Positions 41,485 to 49,667 of a stretch of DNA of 64,000 nt are shown piece after piece. The stretch lies in NCBI GenBank assembly GCA_041402045.1, contig JAWKSZ010000002.1, positions 160,441 to 224,440 on the forward strand, written 5' to 3'. The stretch's first letter is position 1. Every line of letters starts with the position of its first letter. The position numbers were made by a program, and so were the translations under genes. This DNA comes from JAGQRJ01 sp041402045. Lineage in GTDB: Bacteria > Planctomycetota > J058. The notes under the pieces were generated by a model, which was given only the letters and a program-made list of their open reading frames with translations, was not told the DNA's origin and did no database searches.

Positions 41485-42069
41485 TCACTCGGTCCAGGCC
41501 TGGAACAGGTCCCAGCCGTGGAGCTCGAGCAGGTGCACCAGGTCCAGGAGCGGGAGGCCCAGGATCGCGGAGTCGTCGCCGCCGCTGACGCGGGTGAACA
41601 GCCCGATCCCGCGCTGCTCGTAGGTGTAGCCGCCGACGCTGCCCAGGGGGCGGTCGAGGGCCACGTAGGCCCGCGCCTGGGCCAGGGTCAGCGGGCGCAG
41701 GGTGAGCTGCACGCTGCGCAGCGCCTCCTCCAGCCGCCCGCGCTCGGGGTCCCACACCGCGAGGGCGGAGTGCAGGGTGTGCGAGCGCCCTGAGAGCTCG
41801 TGGAGCTGGTCCGCGGCGCCCTCGAGCCCCTCGGGCTTGCGCAGGACCCGACCCTCGAACTCGAGCACCTGGTCCGCGCCCACGATCAGCCCGGGACCCG
41901 GGACGCTCTGGGCCTTGCCGCGGGCGAAGGCCTGGGCCAGGGCGTCGGGGGCGAGGTCGCCGGGGTCGCGCTCCTCGAAGTCGGGGGCCGCGGTGAGGAA
42001 CTCGACGCCGAGGCGCTCGAGCACGGCGGCGCGGAAGCGGGAGGTGCTGGCGAGGATCAGAGGGCGCAT
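41485..42069 (-). CDS. maf: Maf-family nucleotide pyrophosphatase
   Basis: 194 residues. It hydrolyses non-canonical or modified nucleoside triphosphates to monophosphates as house-cleaning. Motifs: ILASTSRFRAAVLERLGVEF (substrate loop), FEERDPGD, LIVGADQVLEFEGRVLRKP (catalytic Asp of GxDQ), LHELSGRSHTLHSALAVWD, and SVGGYTYEQRGIGLFTRVSGGDDSAILGLPL. VGADQV and GGYTYEQRG suggest the YceF-like (m7GTP-type) subgroup rather than YhdE, a weak inference. The length is normal. Upstream lies the acyltransferase gene in the same direction, 31 nt away. Confidence 0.92.
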   Translation of the reverse strand: MRPLILASTSRFRAAVLERLGVEFLTAAPDFEERDPGDLAPDALAQAFARGKAQSVPGPGLIVGADQVLEFEGRVLRKPEGLEGAADQLHELSGRSHTLHSALAVWDPERGRLEEALRSVQLTLRPLTLAQARAYVALDRPLGSVGGYTYEQRGIGLFTRVSGGDDSAILGLPLLDLVHLLELHGWDLFQAWTE

Positions 42070-42100
42070 GCCGCGATCCTCGGCGCCGCCCGCGCCGGGT

Positions 42101-43243
42101 TCAAGGGGTCGCGCCCTCGGGCGCCCACCCGGTGGCCGGGCGCAGGATCCCGCTGCGCGAGGGGTAGAGCCGATCCCGCAGCCGGAGCAGCGGGGCCTCG
42201 ATCGCGCGGGAGAGCAGCGCGCCGACCCCCAGCGCCCCCGCCAGGTAGACCGCCAGCGCCAGCTCTGGGCGGAGCCAGGTGACCCGCGCCGCCAGCGCGG
42301 CGACCCCGAGCCCGACCGGCATGTGCCAGAGGTAGATCCCGTAGGAGTGGCGGCCGACCGCGGCCAGCGCGCGGCTCAGCGGCCCGGCGCAGGAGCTGGG
42401 GAGGAACGCGATCAGGAGCAAGGCCGAGCCCAGCGCGTTGAGGGTCAGGCCCAGGGTCAGCACGAAGGGCACCCGCCCCAGCACGAACCAGAAGCAGGGC
42501 GCGAGGCAGAGCGCGCCCAGGAGCCCCAGGAGCCCGCGCACTGCGGGGCGCAGGCTGGCGAACCAGGTCGGGTGCCGGTGGTGCAGGTAGGCGACATAGA
42601 CCCCGACCAGGAGCCCGTCGAGCCGGAGGTGCGTCGGGGCGAGGACGACGCTCGGGGGCGACGTGAGCACGAGGGCCATGCGCTGCACGAGGCAGCCGCC
42701 GAGCACCAGCGCGGCCACGAAGCCGATCCCTGCGAAGGGCACGCCGCTGCGGCGGCGGAGCAGCACCAGCAGGAGGGCGGGCAGGAGCAGGTAGAAGTGC
42801 TCCTCCACCGCCAGCGACCAGGTGTGGTGCCAGTGTCCGCCGTAGTAGTTCTGCAAGTAGAACGCCTCGCAGAGCGTGGAGCGCACGGTCACGGGGGCGT
42901 TGGCTACCCCGGTGACCACGCTGAACGCGAGCAGGGCGTAGTAGCCGGGGTAGATCTTGAACCCACGCCGGATCAGGAAGCGCACGGGGTCGAGCCGGCC
43001 GTGGCGCGCGTGCTCGCGGAAGAACAGGCCGCCGATCAAGAACCCGCTGAGCACGAAGAACAGGTCGACCCCAACCCACCCGCCGCGCTTCCAGGTCTGG
43101 AACAGCCAGGAGGGCACCGGTGTGCCGACCGCGGGCCAGTGTCGCCCGAGCACCAGGAGGATCGCGAGCGCGCGCAGTACGTCCAGGCTCGCCAGGCGGC
43201 GAGCCTGAGGGGACGGGTCGGTCTCGTGAAGGGGCGCTTCCAT
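42101..43243 (-). CDS. Acyltransferase 3 family membrane protein
   Basis: 380 residues with about ten membrane helices. The family O-acetylates or O-acylates surface glycans or lipids. N-terminal signature: SLDVLRALAILLVLGRHW with the catalytic-type His, then VGVDLFFVLSGFLIGGLFFREH. YYGGHWHHTWSLAVEEHFYLLLP and GRHSYGIYLWHMPVG are typical of the family. The ATG follows TAGCAT, which overlaps the rtcB stop codon. Probably a cell-surface polysaccharide modifier; the acceptor is unknown. Confidence 0.93.
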   Translation of the reverse strand: MEAPLHETDPSPQARRLASLDVLRALAILLVLGRHWPAVGTPVPSWLFQTWKRGGWVGVDLFFVLSGFLIGGLFFREHARHGRLDPVRFLIRRGFKIYPGYYALLAFSVVTGVANAPVTVRSTLCEAFYLQNYYGGHWHHTWSLAVEEHFYLLLPALLLVLLRRRSGVPFAGIGFVAALVLGGCLVQRMALVLTSPPSVVLAPTHLRLDGLLVGVYVAYLHHRHPTWFASLRPAVRGLLGLLGALCLAPCFWFVLGRVPFVLTLGLTLNALGSALLLIAFLPSSCAGPLSRALAAVGRHSYGIYLWHMPVGLGVAALAARVTWLRPELALAVYLAGALGVGALLSRAIEAPLLRLRDRLYPSRSGILRPATGWAPEGATP

Positions 43244-43264
43244 GACAGGGGGTGGCCGGAAATG

Positions 43265-44803
43265 CTACCCCTTGACGCAGGCCAGTGGGCGGATCCGCGC
43301 CACCCGCTCGGCGAGGCCGCCGTCGTGGACGACGCCCACCACGTCGGCCGCGTCCTTGTAGGCCTCGGGCACCTCCTCGACCACCGTGGCCTTGGACGCG
43401 CCGCGCACGATCACCCCGCGCTCGCGCTCCAGGCGCCGGGCCACGTTCTCGCCGCCGTAGCGCCGCTTGGCCGCAGCCCGGGAGAGCAGGCGCCCGGCGC
43501 CGTGGCAGGCCGAGCCGAAGCTGCGCTGGGAGTGGCTCGCCCCGCGCAGCACGAAGGAGTAGCGGCCCATGTCGCCCGGGATCACCACCGGCTGCCCGAC
43601 GTCGCGGTAGGCCGCGGGCACCAGCGGGTGTCCCGCGGGCAGGGCGCGGGTCGCGCCCTTGCGGTGCACGAGCAGCTCGCGCTCGACGCCGTCGACGGGG
43701 TGGGTCTCGAGCTTGGCGATGTTGTGGCACACGTCGTAGACCGTGCGCAGCCGCGCGCCGTAGCGGGTGTCGAACAGGCGCCGAGCCCAGTGGGTCATGA
43801 CCTGGCGGTTCACGAACGCGAAGTTGGCCGCGGCGCTCATCGCCTCCAGGTAGCGCTGCCCCGGCTCGCTCTTGACCGGCGCGCAGCAGAGCTGGCGGTC
43901 GACGAGGGGGATCCCGAAGCGCTCGCTGGCGCGGAGCATGGTGTCCAGGAAGTCGGTGCACACCTGGTGCCCGAGCCCGCGGGAGCCCGAGTGGATCATG
44001 AGCGTGACCCCGCCCAGGCGCAGGCCGTAGGCCGCGGCGGCGGCCTCGTCGTAGACCTCGTCCACCACCCCCACCTCGGCGAAGTGGTTGCCCGAGCCCA
44101 GGGTCCCCACCTGGTTCAAGCCCCGCGCCAGGGCGCGCTCGCTGACCCGGGCCGGGTCGGCGCCGGCGAGGTGCCCGCCCTCCTCGATCCGCTCGGCGTC
44201 CTCCGCCTCGGCCAGGCCCTTGGCCACCGCCCAGCCCACGCCGTCGCGCAGGATCGCCTCGAGGCCGCGGGGGTCGAGGCCCAGCTCACGGCGCGCCGAG
44301 CCCACGCCTGCGGGGATCGCGCGGAACAGGGCGTCGGTCAGCTCCGAGAGCTCGCCCTTGATCGCGGGGGCGCTGAGGTCCGACGCCAGGAGCCGCACGC
44401 CGCAGTTTATGTCGTAGCCCACGCCCCCCGGGCTCACGACGCCCTCGTCGGGGTCGAAGGCGGCGACGCCGCCGATCGGGAACCCGTAGCCCCAGTGAAT
44501 GTCCGGCATGGCCAGGGACGGGCCCACGATCCCCGGGAGCGTGGCGACGTTGGCCACCTGCTCCAGGCAGCGGTCCTCCTCGAGGTCCGGGAGGATCCGC
44601 TCGTCGGCGTAGACCACGCCGTGGGTGCGCATGGCCCCGGTCTGGGGCACGCGGTAGCGGGTGGCGTCGAGGCGCTCCAGCGGCACCTTGCGCCCGGCAT
44701 ACGGGGCGGGGGCCAACTCGACGTTCGCCCGCGGCGCGCGCTCGGCCTTCTTGGCGGCGCGCTTGCTGCGCTGTTCGCGGCGTTTCCTCTGCTTGCGGCT
44801 CAT
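43265..44803 (-). CDS. rtcB: RNA-splicing ligase RtcB
   Basis: 512 residues. It joins 2',3'-cyclic-phosphate (or 3'-phosphate) and 5'-OH RNA ends with GTP and Mn2+. Conserved motifs: MPDIHWGYGFPIGGVAAFD, SPGGVGYDINCGVRLLASD (Mn-binding Cys), GTLGSGNHFAEVG, MIHSGSRGLGHQVC, CHNIAKLETH, VHRKGATRALP, and the guanylation region SHSQRSFGSACHGAGRLLSR. The N-terminus has an extra Lys/Arg-rich stretch of about 25 residues. The ATG lies 5 nt after the archease stop, with TAGGAC as weak ribosome site. Confidence 0.96.
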   Translation of the reverse strand: MSRKQRKRREQRSKRAAKKAERAPRANVELAPAPYAGRKVPLERLDATRYRVPQTGAMRTHGVVYADERILPDLEEDRCLEQVANVATLPGIVGPSLAMPDIHWGYGFPIGGVAAFDPDEGVVSPGGVGYDINCGVRLLASDLSAPAIKGELSELTDALFRAIPAGVGSARRELGLDPRGLEAILRDGVGWAVAKGLAEAEDAERIEEGGHLAGADPARVSERALARGLNQVGTLGSGNHFAEVGVVDEVYDEAAAAAYGLRLGGVTLMIHSGSRGLGHQVCTDFLDTMLRASERFGIPLVDRQLCCAPVKSEPGQRYLEAMSAAANFAFVNRQVMTHWARRLFDTRYGARLRTVYDVCHNIAKLETHPVDGVERELLVHRKGATRALPAGHPLVPAAYRDVGQPVVIPGDMGRYSFVLRGASHSQRSFGSACHGAGRLLSRAAAKRRYGGENVARRLERERGVIVRGASKATVVEEVPEAYKDAADVVGVVHDGGLAERVARIRPLACVKG

Positions 44804-44808
44804 GGGTC

Positions 44809-45225
44809 CTACAGGTCGAAGATCAGGCGGCCGCGCCAGCCCGCGGCGGCGGGCTCGCAGGCGGCCTGGTGGTGGGTCACGGCCTTGATCGGCCGCGCGA
44901 TCGGGTGGCGCTCGGGGTCGTAGTCCTCGCCCACGAGCAGCCCGCGCAACGAGCGCGGGGTGACCTCCTCCGGCTCGAAGTCCGCGGCGAGGAAGCCCTC
45001 CGCCTCGAACCCGTAGATCAGCTCGTTGCCCAGGGCCACGAGCAGCTCGGCGGCGTCGCCGGCCTCGAGCTCGAGGGGCTGCTCGACCTCGAGCCGGACC
45101 TGGGACGGGTCGCCGGTGAGCAGGTCGCAGAACGCCTGCACCGCGGCGCTCAGGACCTCGCCCTGGTCGGCCCCTCGCAGGTCCGCGCCGAAGTCGCCGG
45201 TGTGGTCGAAGAAGGTGTAGGGCAC
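44809..45225 (-). CDS. Archease (RtcB activator)
   Basis: 138 residues. Archease promotes RtcB guanylation and widens its nucleotide use. Signature: PYTFFDHTGDFGADLRG, the conserved metal-binding Asp/His start, then LAAVQAFCDLL-like sequence and LLVALGNELIYGFEAEGFLAADFEPE. The end KAVTHHQAACEPAAAGWRGRLIFDL is typical. GTG start at 45225 with GGAGG 4 nt upstream; a longer upstream reading is shadow-like. It is immediately upstream of rtcB, a conserved operon for RNA repair. Confidence 0.93.
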   Translation of the reverse strand: MPYTFFDHTGDFGADLRGADQGEVLSAAVQAFCDLLTGDPSQVRLEVEQPLELEAGDAAELLVALGNELIYGFEAEGFLAADFEPEEVTPRSLRGLLVGEDYDPERHPIARPIKAVTHHQAACEPAAAGWRGRLIFDL

Positions 45226-45323
45226 GTCGCCTCCGCGGCCTTTGACGCCACTCGCCGCCGGCGCTGTCAGGCTCGCATATCCGCCGCTCGGGCGCGGCGC
45301 TCCCACCTGCACACCGCCCCGCG

Positions 45324-45329
45324 TAGAAT
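45324..45329 (+). promoter_or_regulatory. -10-like hexamer of a probable leaderless gene
   Basis: TAGAAT ends 6 nt before the GTG at 45336. Confidence 0.5.
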
Positions 45330-45335
45330 TCCGGC

Positions 45336-46073
45336 GTGAACGCCCCCGAGCCTGTCGCCGGTCCCCCCGCTCCCCGGGGGGGCGGTCTGGGCGCGGCGCT
45401 GCTCAACGGCGCAGTCTCCCTGGCGGCCCCCGGCGCGCTGACGACCCTGGCCCTGACCTTCCCCCTGCTCTACACCGGGCGGCTGGCGGTGCCGCTGGTG
45501 TGGTCGCCGCGGGCCTGCGCCTACGGGCTCCTGATCCTCGGCCTGGGCGGGCTCTCCCTGGCCTTCGGGCGCCAACTGCGCAAGCAGGTCACCCGCTGGC
45601 TGCGCCCGCGGGGCGCCTTCGCGAACCGCCTGCGCCGCGCCTTCCGCGGCCACGGCCTGGCCTCGCGCCTGGGCGAAGGGAGCCCGGGGGTCACGACCCC
45701 GCTCAGCCACTACACCAACGCCGCCGAGCTCTACCGCCGGCTGTGGGCCGAGCTGCGCCTGGATCCGCTGCTGGCCGCGGTCGCGCCCAGCCTCTCGCGC
45801 CGCCGCGCGCTGTCCAGCAGCTACGACGCCAGCGCCGTGTCCTTCCTCTGCTGGGCCGCGGTGTTCTGGATCGTGCCCGCCCACGTCGAGCGTTGGCCGA
45901 CCAGCGGCAGCGCCTCCATGATCCTGGGCGGGGTGTGCGCCGCGATCGCGGTCAGCCTGTGGGCCGAGGCCGAGCGCGGCGAGCGCGAGGTCCTGCGCCA
46001 GGTCGTCGCCGCCCACGCCCAGCGGCACGCGCCCCAGGGCGCGCCTGCGCCCGAGGCGGTCCCCGCTGACTGA
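45336..46073 (+). CDS. Membrane protein of unknown function
   Basis: 245 residues with about four membrane helices in two pairs: GALTTLALTFPLLYTGRLAVPLVW with CAYGLLILGLGGLSLAF near the N-terminus, and AVSFLCWAAVFWIVPA with ASMILGGVCAAIAVSLWA near the C-terminus. A basic cytosolic loop lies between (KQVTRWLRPRGAFANRLRRAFRG). No family is recognised. GTG start 6 nt after TAGAAT, hence probably leaderless. It is followed after 7 nt by the FemAB-like gene. Confidence 0.75.
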   Translation: MNAPEPVAGPPAPRGGGLGAALLNGAVSLAAPGALTTLALTFPLLYTGRLAVPLVWSPRACAYGLLILGLGGLSLAFGRQLRKQVTRWLRPRGAFANRLRRAFRGHGLASRLGEGSPGVTTPLSHYTNAAELYRRLWAELRLDPLLAAVAPSLSRRRALSSSYDASAVSFLCWAAVFWIVPAHVERWPTSGSASMILGGVCAAIAVSLWAEAERGEREVLRQVVAAHAQRHAPQGAPAPEAVPAD

Positions 46074-46080
46074 GCTCCGG

Positions 46081-47208
46081 GTGCGCTTCGCCGAAGGGGT
46101 CGGGGAGCTCGACCCCGCCGCCTGGGACCGGCTCGTAGGGCCCGACAACCCGTGCTGCACCTGGGCCTTCTTGCGGGCCATGGAGCTCGACAGCGCGATC
46201 CCCGGGGCCGGCGCGCTCCCGGTCCACGCCACCTGCTGGCGCGGCGACGAGCTCGTGGCCGCGGTCCCGCTCTACGTGAAGGGCGACGGCCGCGGCGAGT
46301 TCATTTACGACTACGCCTGGTGGCGGGTCGCCGCGGCCCTCGGCGAACGCTACTACCCCAAGCTGCTCTCCATGGCGCCCTTCACCCCGGTGCCGGGCTC
46401 GCGCTTCCTGGTCGCGCCGGGGGAGGATCGACCGGCGCTGATCGCGACCCTGCTCCAGGTGATCGAGGACTGGGCGCGGGAGAGCAAGCTCTCGGGGATC
46501 CACTTCCTCTACCTGCCCGAGGACGAGGCGGCGCTCCTCGCCGACTGCGGCTACCTGCGCCGGCTGACCCTGCAGCTCGTGTGGGAGAACCGCGGCTACC
46601 AGAGCTTCGACGACTACCTCGAGCGCTTCCGCCACAAGGACCGGGTCAAGATCAAGCGCGACCGCCGGCGGCTGGAGGAGCAGGGGCTGACCCTCGTCAC
46701 CCGCCGCGGCGCCGAGCTGGGGCCCGAGGACGCGGCGGCCATGCGCCGCTTCTACCTGACCACCTGCGCCGAGCACGGCACCGGCAGCGACTACCTGGGC
46801 CCCGAGACCTGGGAGGCCCTGTTCGCGAGCTGGGGCGAGCGGCTCGTGCTGACCGGGGCCCAGCGCGACGGGGCCTGGGTCGGGGCCTCGCTCTGCTTCC
46901 AGCACGGGGACACGCTCTACGGGCGCTACTGGGGGGCGACGGAGCGGCTCTCGGGGCTCTACTTCAACCTCGCGTTCTACGCCCCGATCGAGCTCGCGAT
47001 CGCCTCGGGCTGGCAGCGCTTCTACGCCGGGGCCGGGCTCAGCCGCTCGAAGTTCTCCCGCGGGTTCGACGCCGCGCGGATCCACTCGGCGCACCGGCTG
47101 TTCTCGCCCAGGCTGAGCGCGACCCTCGAGCGCGCGGTGGCGGAGGAGCGGCGGGACATGGAGCTCGAGCTCGAGGAGCTGCGCGCGCGCTCCCGGCTCA
47201 AGGACTAG
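46081..47208 (+). CDS. GNAT / FemAB-like peptidogalycan-type protein (DUF482)
   Basis: 375 residues. It resembles the FemAB-like GNAT family: CTWAFLRAMELDSAIPGAGALPVHATCW, YVKGDGRGEFIYDYAWW, YYPKLLSMAPFTPVPGSRFLVAPG, FRHKDRVKIKRDRRRLEEQG, WVGASLCFQHGDTLYGRYWGATE and YAGAGLSRSKFSRGFDAARIHSAH. The family is of uncertain function, with proposed aminoacyl or acyl transfer to cell-envelope material. The GTG start has little ribosome-site signal and probably relies on coupling from the gene 7 nt upstream. Confidence 0.88.
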   Translation: MRFAEGVGELDPAAWDRLVGPDNPCCTWAFLRAMELDSAIPGAGALPVHATCWRGDELVAAVPLYVKGDGRGEFIYDYAWWRVAAALGERYYPKLLSMAPFTPVPGSRFLVAPGEDRPALIATLLQVIEDWARESKLSGIHFLYLPEDEAALLADCGYLRRLTLQLVWENRGYQSFDDYLERFRHKDRVKIKRDRRRLEEQGLTLVTRRGAELGPEDAAAMRRFYLTTCAEHGTGSDYLGPETWEALFASWGERLVLTGAQRDGAWVGASLCFQHGDTLYGRYWGATERLSGLYFNLAFYAPIELAIASGWQRFYAGAGLSRSKFSRGFDAARIHSAHRLFSPRLSATLERAVAEERRDMELELEELRARSRLKD

Positions 47209-47361
47209 GGGTCCGGCGGACGTTCAGGTCGCGCACCCAGCGTCGTCCCTGGCAAGGCGCGAGGAGGGAGCGATCGGGGCCAGTGTGACCGACGAACAAC
47301 ACAGCCAGGGGCGGCGAGGGCAAGCGAGTTGTAGCGGAACGTCTGACGTGCAGCACTGGCC

Positions 47362-47796
47362 TCAGGCCTGAGGCTTGGCCTCGTCGTCGGGCTTGGCCTC
47401 GTCGTCGGGCTTGGCCTCGTCGACGGGCTTGGCCTCGTCGGGCGTGGCCTCGTCGGCGGGGGCGTCCTTGGCCTCGTCGGGCGTGGCCTCGCCCGCGGGG
47501 GCGTCCTTGGCTTCGGGCTCCTCGGCGTCGGGGTCGACGGTCCACACCGCGTCGACGGCGGACTCGACGGCCTCGCCCAGCGCGCCGGCGGCGAACCAGC
47601 CCGCGGCGCCGCCCAGGACCACGAGCACGAAGCCCAGCCCTGGAGCGACGGGGACCCCCACCAGGAAGCCCACGAGCGCCCCCAGGAGCGCCGCCAGGGC
47701 GCGGGGGCCGACGTCGCCCTCGGCGGCGATCGTGGGGTCGGGCTCGAGGTAGCCCTCAGCCTTGAGGCGCTCGCGTTCACGGCGGGTGAGGCTCAT
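47362..47796 (-). CDS. Small membrane protein with acidic DEAKP repeats
   Basis: 144 residues. A basic start (MSLTRRERERLKAEGYLEPDP) is followed by two hydrophobic segments (ALAALLGALVGFLVGVPVAP; LGFVLVVLGGAAGWFAAGALG) and an acidic, low-complexity C-terminus of repeated DEATP/DEAKP/DDEAKP units encoded by near-tandem DNA repeats at about 47,370-47,500. These may vary in number between strains. The ATG overlaps the stop of the SGNH hydrolase gene (ATGA), so the two are co-translated. The function is unknown. Confidence 0.78.
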   Translation of the reverse strand: MSLTRRERERLKAEGYLEPDPTIAAEGDVGPRALAALLGALVGFLVGVPVAPGLGFVLVVLGGAAGWFAAGALGEAVESAVDAVWTVDPDAEEPEAKDAPAGEATPDEAKDAPADEATPDEAKPVDEAKPDDEAKPDDEAKPQA

Positions 47797-48818
47797 GGCA
47801 GGACCCCCGCGCGGGCGAGCAGCCCGCGCACGACCTCGGCCAGCACGCGGTTGCCCGTGGCCGAGGGGTGACCGTCCAGCGGATACAGGTAGAGCTCGGT
47901 GGGCTCGCCGTGGGCGCGATACGCGGCCAGGGTCGAGGCGAAGGGCACCCCCAGCTCGCCCGTGATCCGCTCCAGCTCGCCGTCGTAGGGCGAGGGCTGG
48001 CCGTTGCGCACCACGTCCAGGTCGGTGAACGCCACGAGCACCAGCGGGATCTTGCGCGCGTCGAGGGTCGCCTTCAGCGCGCCGAGCTCTTCGGCGTAGC
48101 GCGCCCACAGCCGAGGGTCCACCGGCTGAGCCGGGTCTCCCAGGTTCTGGGGCGGGCCCTTCTGCCAGCGCTTGAGCGCGATGTGCGCGCGGAGCTGGAG
48201 CTCGCCGATCGCGGTGCTGCGGAACCAGTCGCCGCCCTCGCTGGGGTTCAGGATCTCCTCGTAGCGCAGGGGGGTGCGGTCGAGCTCGGCGGAGACCACG
48301 TCGTTGGCGCAGAACTGGAGCACGACCACGTCGGGCTCGAGGGCGAGCAGGCGCTCCTCGAGGTAGCGCCGCTCGTCGGTGATCGTGAACGAGCCGCAGC
48401 CGCCGTTGAGCACCTCGACCTCGGGCCCGACCTGCGCGCGCAGGAAGGCGGGGTAGGTCTCCGGGTCGTCGACGTGGTAGCCGAAGGTCACCGAGTCGCC
48501 GAGGGCCAGCACCCGCAGCCGGGGCTTGGGCTCGCGCAGCTCGGGGCCGCGCAGGCCCTGGGCGTTGAAGCGCACGTCGTAGGCCAGCTCCGGGGGGTAG
48601 GCCACCCGCCGCTCGGCGCTGGGCGCGAACAGCCCCGGGTGCGCCGCCAGGCTCTCGGGGTCGTGGTTCCAGAGCTTGCCGAAGGTGCGCACGATCCCGG
48701 TGGGGTAGCCCGCGAGGCGCAGCGCGCCCTCGGTCCCCAGGATCCCCAGGAGCAGCAGCCCGAAGCAGCCGCCGGCGAAGCGGACCTTCTTCTTGGTGCT
48801 CAGGGTGCGCGTCGTCAC
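47793..48818 (-). CDS. SGNH/GDSL-family hydrolase, membrane-anchored
   Basis: 341 residues. An N-terminal membrane helix or signal (FAGGCFGLLLLGILGTEGALRLAGYP) precedes SGNH blocks: LALGDSVTFGYHVDDPETYPAFL (nucleophile Ser), EVLNGGCGSFTITDERR (Gly block), VVLQFCANDVV (Asn block), and PLDGHPSATGN (Asp/His block). Enzymes of this fold de-acylate lipids or glycans outside the cytoplasm. The GTG lies 6 nt after TATCTT, overlapping the end of the N-formylglutamate gene. It is co-translated with the DEAKP-repeat membrane protein. The substrate is unknown. Confidence 0.87.
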   Translation of the reverse strand: MTTRTLSTKKKVRFAGGCFGLLLLGILGTEGALRLAGYPTGIVRTFGKLWNHDPESLAAHPGLFAPSAERRVAYPPELAYDVRFNAQGLRGPELREPKPRLRVLALGDSVTFGYHVDDPETYPAFLRAQVGPEVEVLNGGCGSFTITDERRYLEERLLALEPDVVVLQFCANDVVSAELDRTPLRYEEILNPSEGGDWFRSTAIGELQLRAHIALKRWQKGPPQNLGDPAQPVDPRLWARYAEELGALKATLDARKIPLVLVAFTDLDVVRNGQPSPYDGELERITGELGVPFASTLAAYRAHGEPTELYLYPLDGHPSATGNRVLAEVVRGLLARAGVLP

Positions 48819-48824
48819 GCGGGA

Positions 48825-48830
48825 AAGATA
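48825..48830 (-). promoter_or_regulatory. -10-like hexamer of the SGNH gene
   Basis: TATCTT on the minus strand, 6 nt before the GTG at 48818. Confidence 0.5.
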
Positions 48831-48832
48831 CC

Positions 48833-49588
48833 TCAGTAGCAGGGCAGGTGCGGGAAGATCGCGGGCACCACCTGGCGCAGGACGCGGGCGAAGCGGTCGC
48901 GCTGGGCGGGGTCCTCGAGCACGTCCTGGTTGAGCTCCAGCTCGAAGTAGGCCACGTCGTGGGCCTCGCCGTGGCGCGCGGCGGAGTAGATCTGGCCGCG
49001 GTAGCCGGAGTACGGCTCGTTCAGCCGGGTGCGCAGCCCGCGGGTCTGGAGCGCGCGCTTGACCCCCGCCGCGAGGTCCTCGTGGGCGTCGAACAGCACC
49101 CCCACGTCGAAGTCGCGGTCCTGCCCGGCCCAGCTCCCGGTGAAGCTGTGGAAGGTGAAGAACACCACGCGCTCGCGGCCGAAGCGCGCGACCATGCCCC
49201 TCAGCTCGCGGTCGACCACGGCGTGGTAGGGGGTGTGGAAGCGCGCGACCCGCGCCGCGACCTGGTCCGGGGACAGGCCCTGGTTGCCCGGGATCGCGAC
49301 CCCGCCCGCGTCGGGGACGATCAGGGTCGCGTCCTCTACGCCGCGGTTCGCGTCCAGCACGAGCCGTGAGACCCGCGTCGCCACCGTCGTGGCCCCCAGC
49401 TCCCCGGCGAAGCGCTGCAGGGTCTCGTAGGCCCAGCGATCCCAGCCCCAGTGCGCGTCCAGCACCTCGCGGGGGATCCCCAGCTCGAGGTCCGCAGGGA
49501 CCGCGTTGCCTGCGTGCTCGCAGGTGATCAGGATCGGGACCCCGGGGTCGCCGGGGGTGAAGATCACGTTCTCGTCGAGGTCGCTCAC
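48833..49588 (-). CDS. N-formylglutamate amidohydrolase family protein
   Basis: 251 residues. The family removes formyl or acyl groups from N-substituted glutamate, as in histidine degradation. Motifs: ILITCEHAGNAVPADL, DAHWGWDRWAYETLQRFA, SRLVLDANRG, IVPDAGGVAIPGNQGLS, YHAVVDRELRGMVARFG, VVFFTFHSFTGSW and VGVLFDAHEDLAAGVKRAL, with YFELELNQDVLED at the C-terminus. All zinc-ligand-type His/Glu stretches are present. No hut genes are next to it, so the real substrate may differ. GTG start; no clear ribosome site. Confidence 0.88.
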   Translation of the reverse strand: MSDLDENVIFTPGDPGVPILITCEHAGNAVPADLELGIPREVLDAHWGWDRWAYETLQRFAGELGATTVATRVSRLVLDANRGVEDATLIVPDAGGVAIPGNQGLSPDQVAARVARFHTPYHAVVDRELRGMVARFGRERVVFFTFHSFTGSWAGQDRDFDVGVLFDAHEDLAAGVKRALQTRGLRTRLNEPYSGYRGQIYSAARHGEAHDVAYFELELNQDVLEDPAQRDRFARVLRQVVPAIFPHLPCY

Positions 49589-49667
49589 GGCCCGATGGTT
49601 CGCCGACCGGGCTCCCCGTGCAAGGGTGACCGGCGAGGGTTAGGGTCGGGGCTCCTAAGGGGGGCGC

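Noticed and set aside
41702..44923. Open frame of more than 1000 residues on the plus strand
   Set aside because: It runs opposite maf, the acyltransferase and rtcB, all recognised on the minus strand. Its composition (Ala/Gly/His/Arg-rich) is typical of antisense frames in GC-rich DNA.
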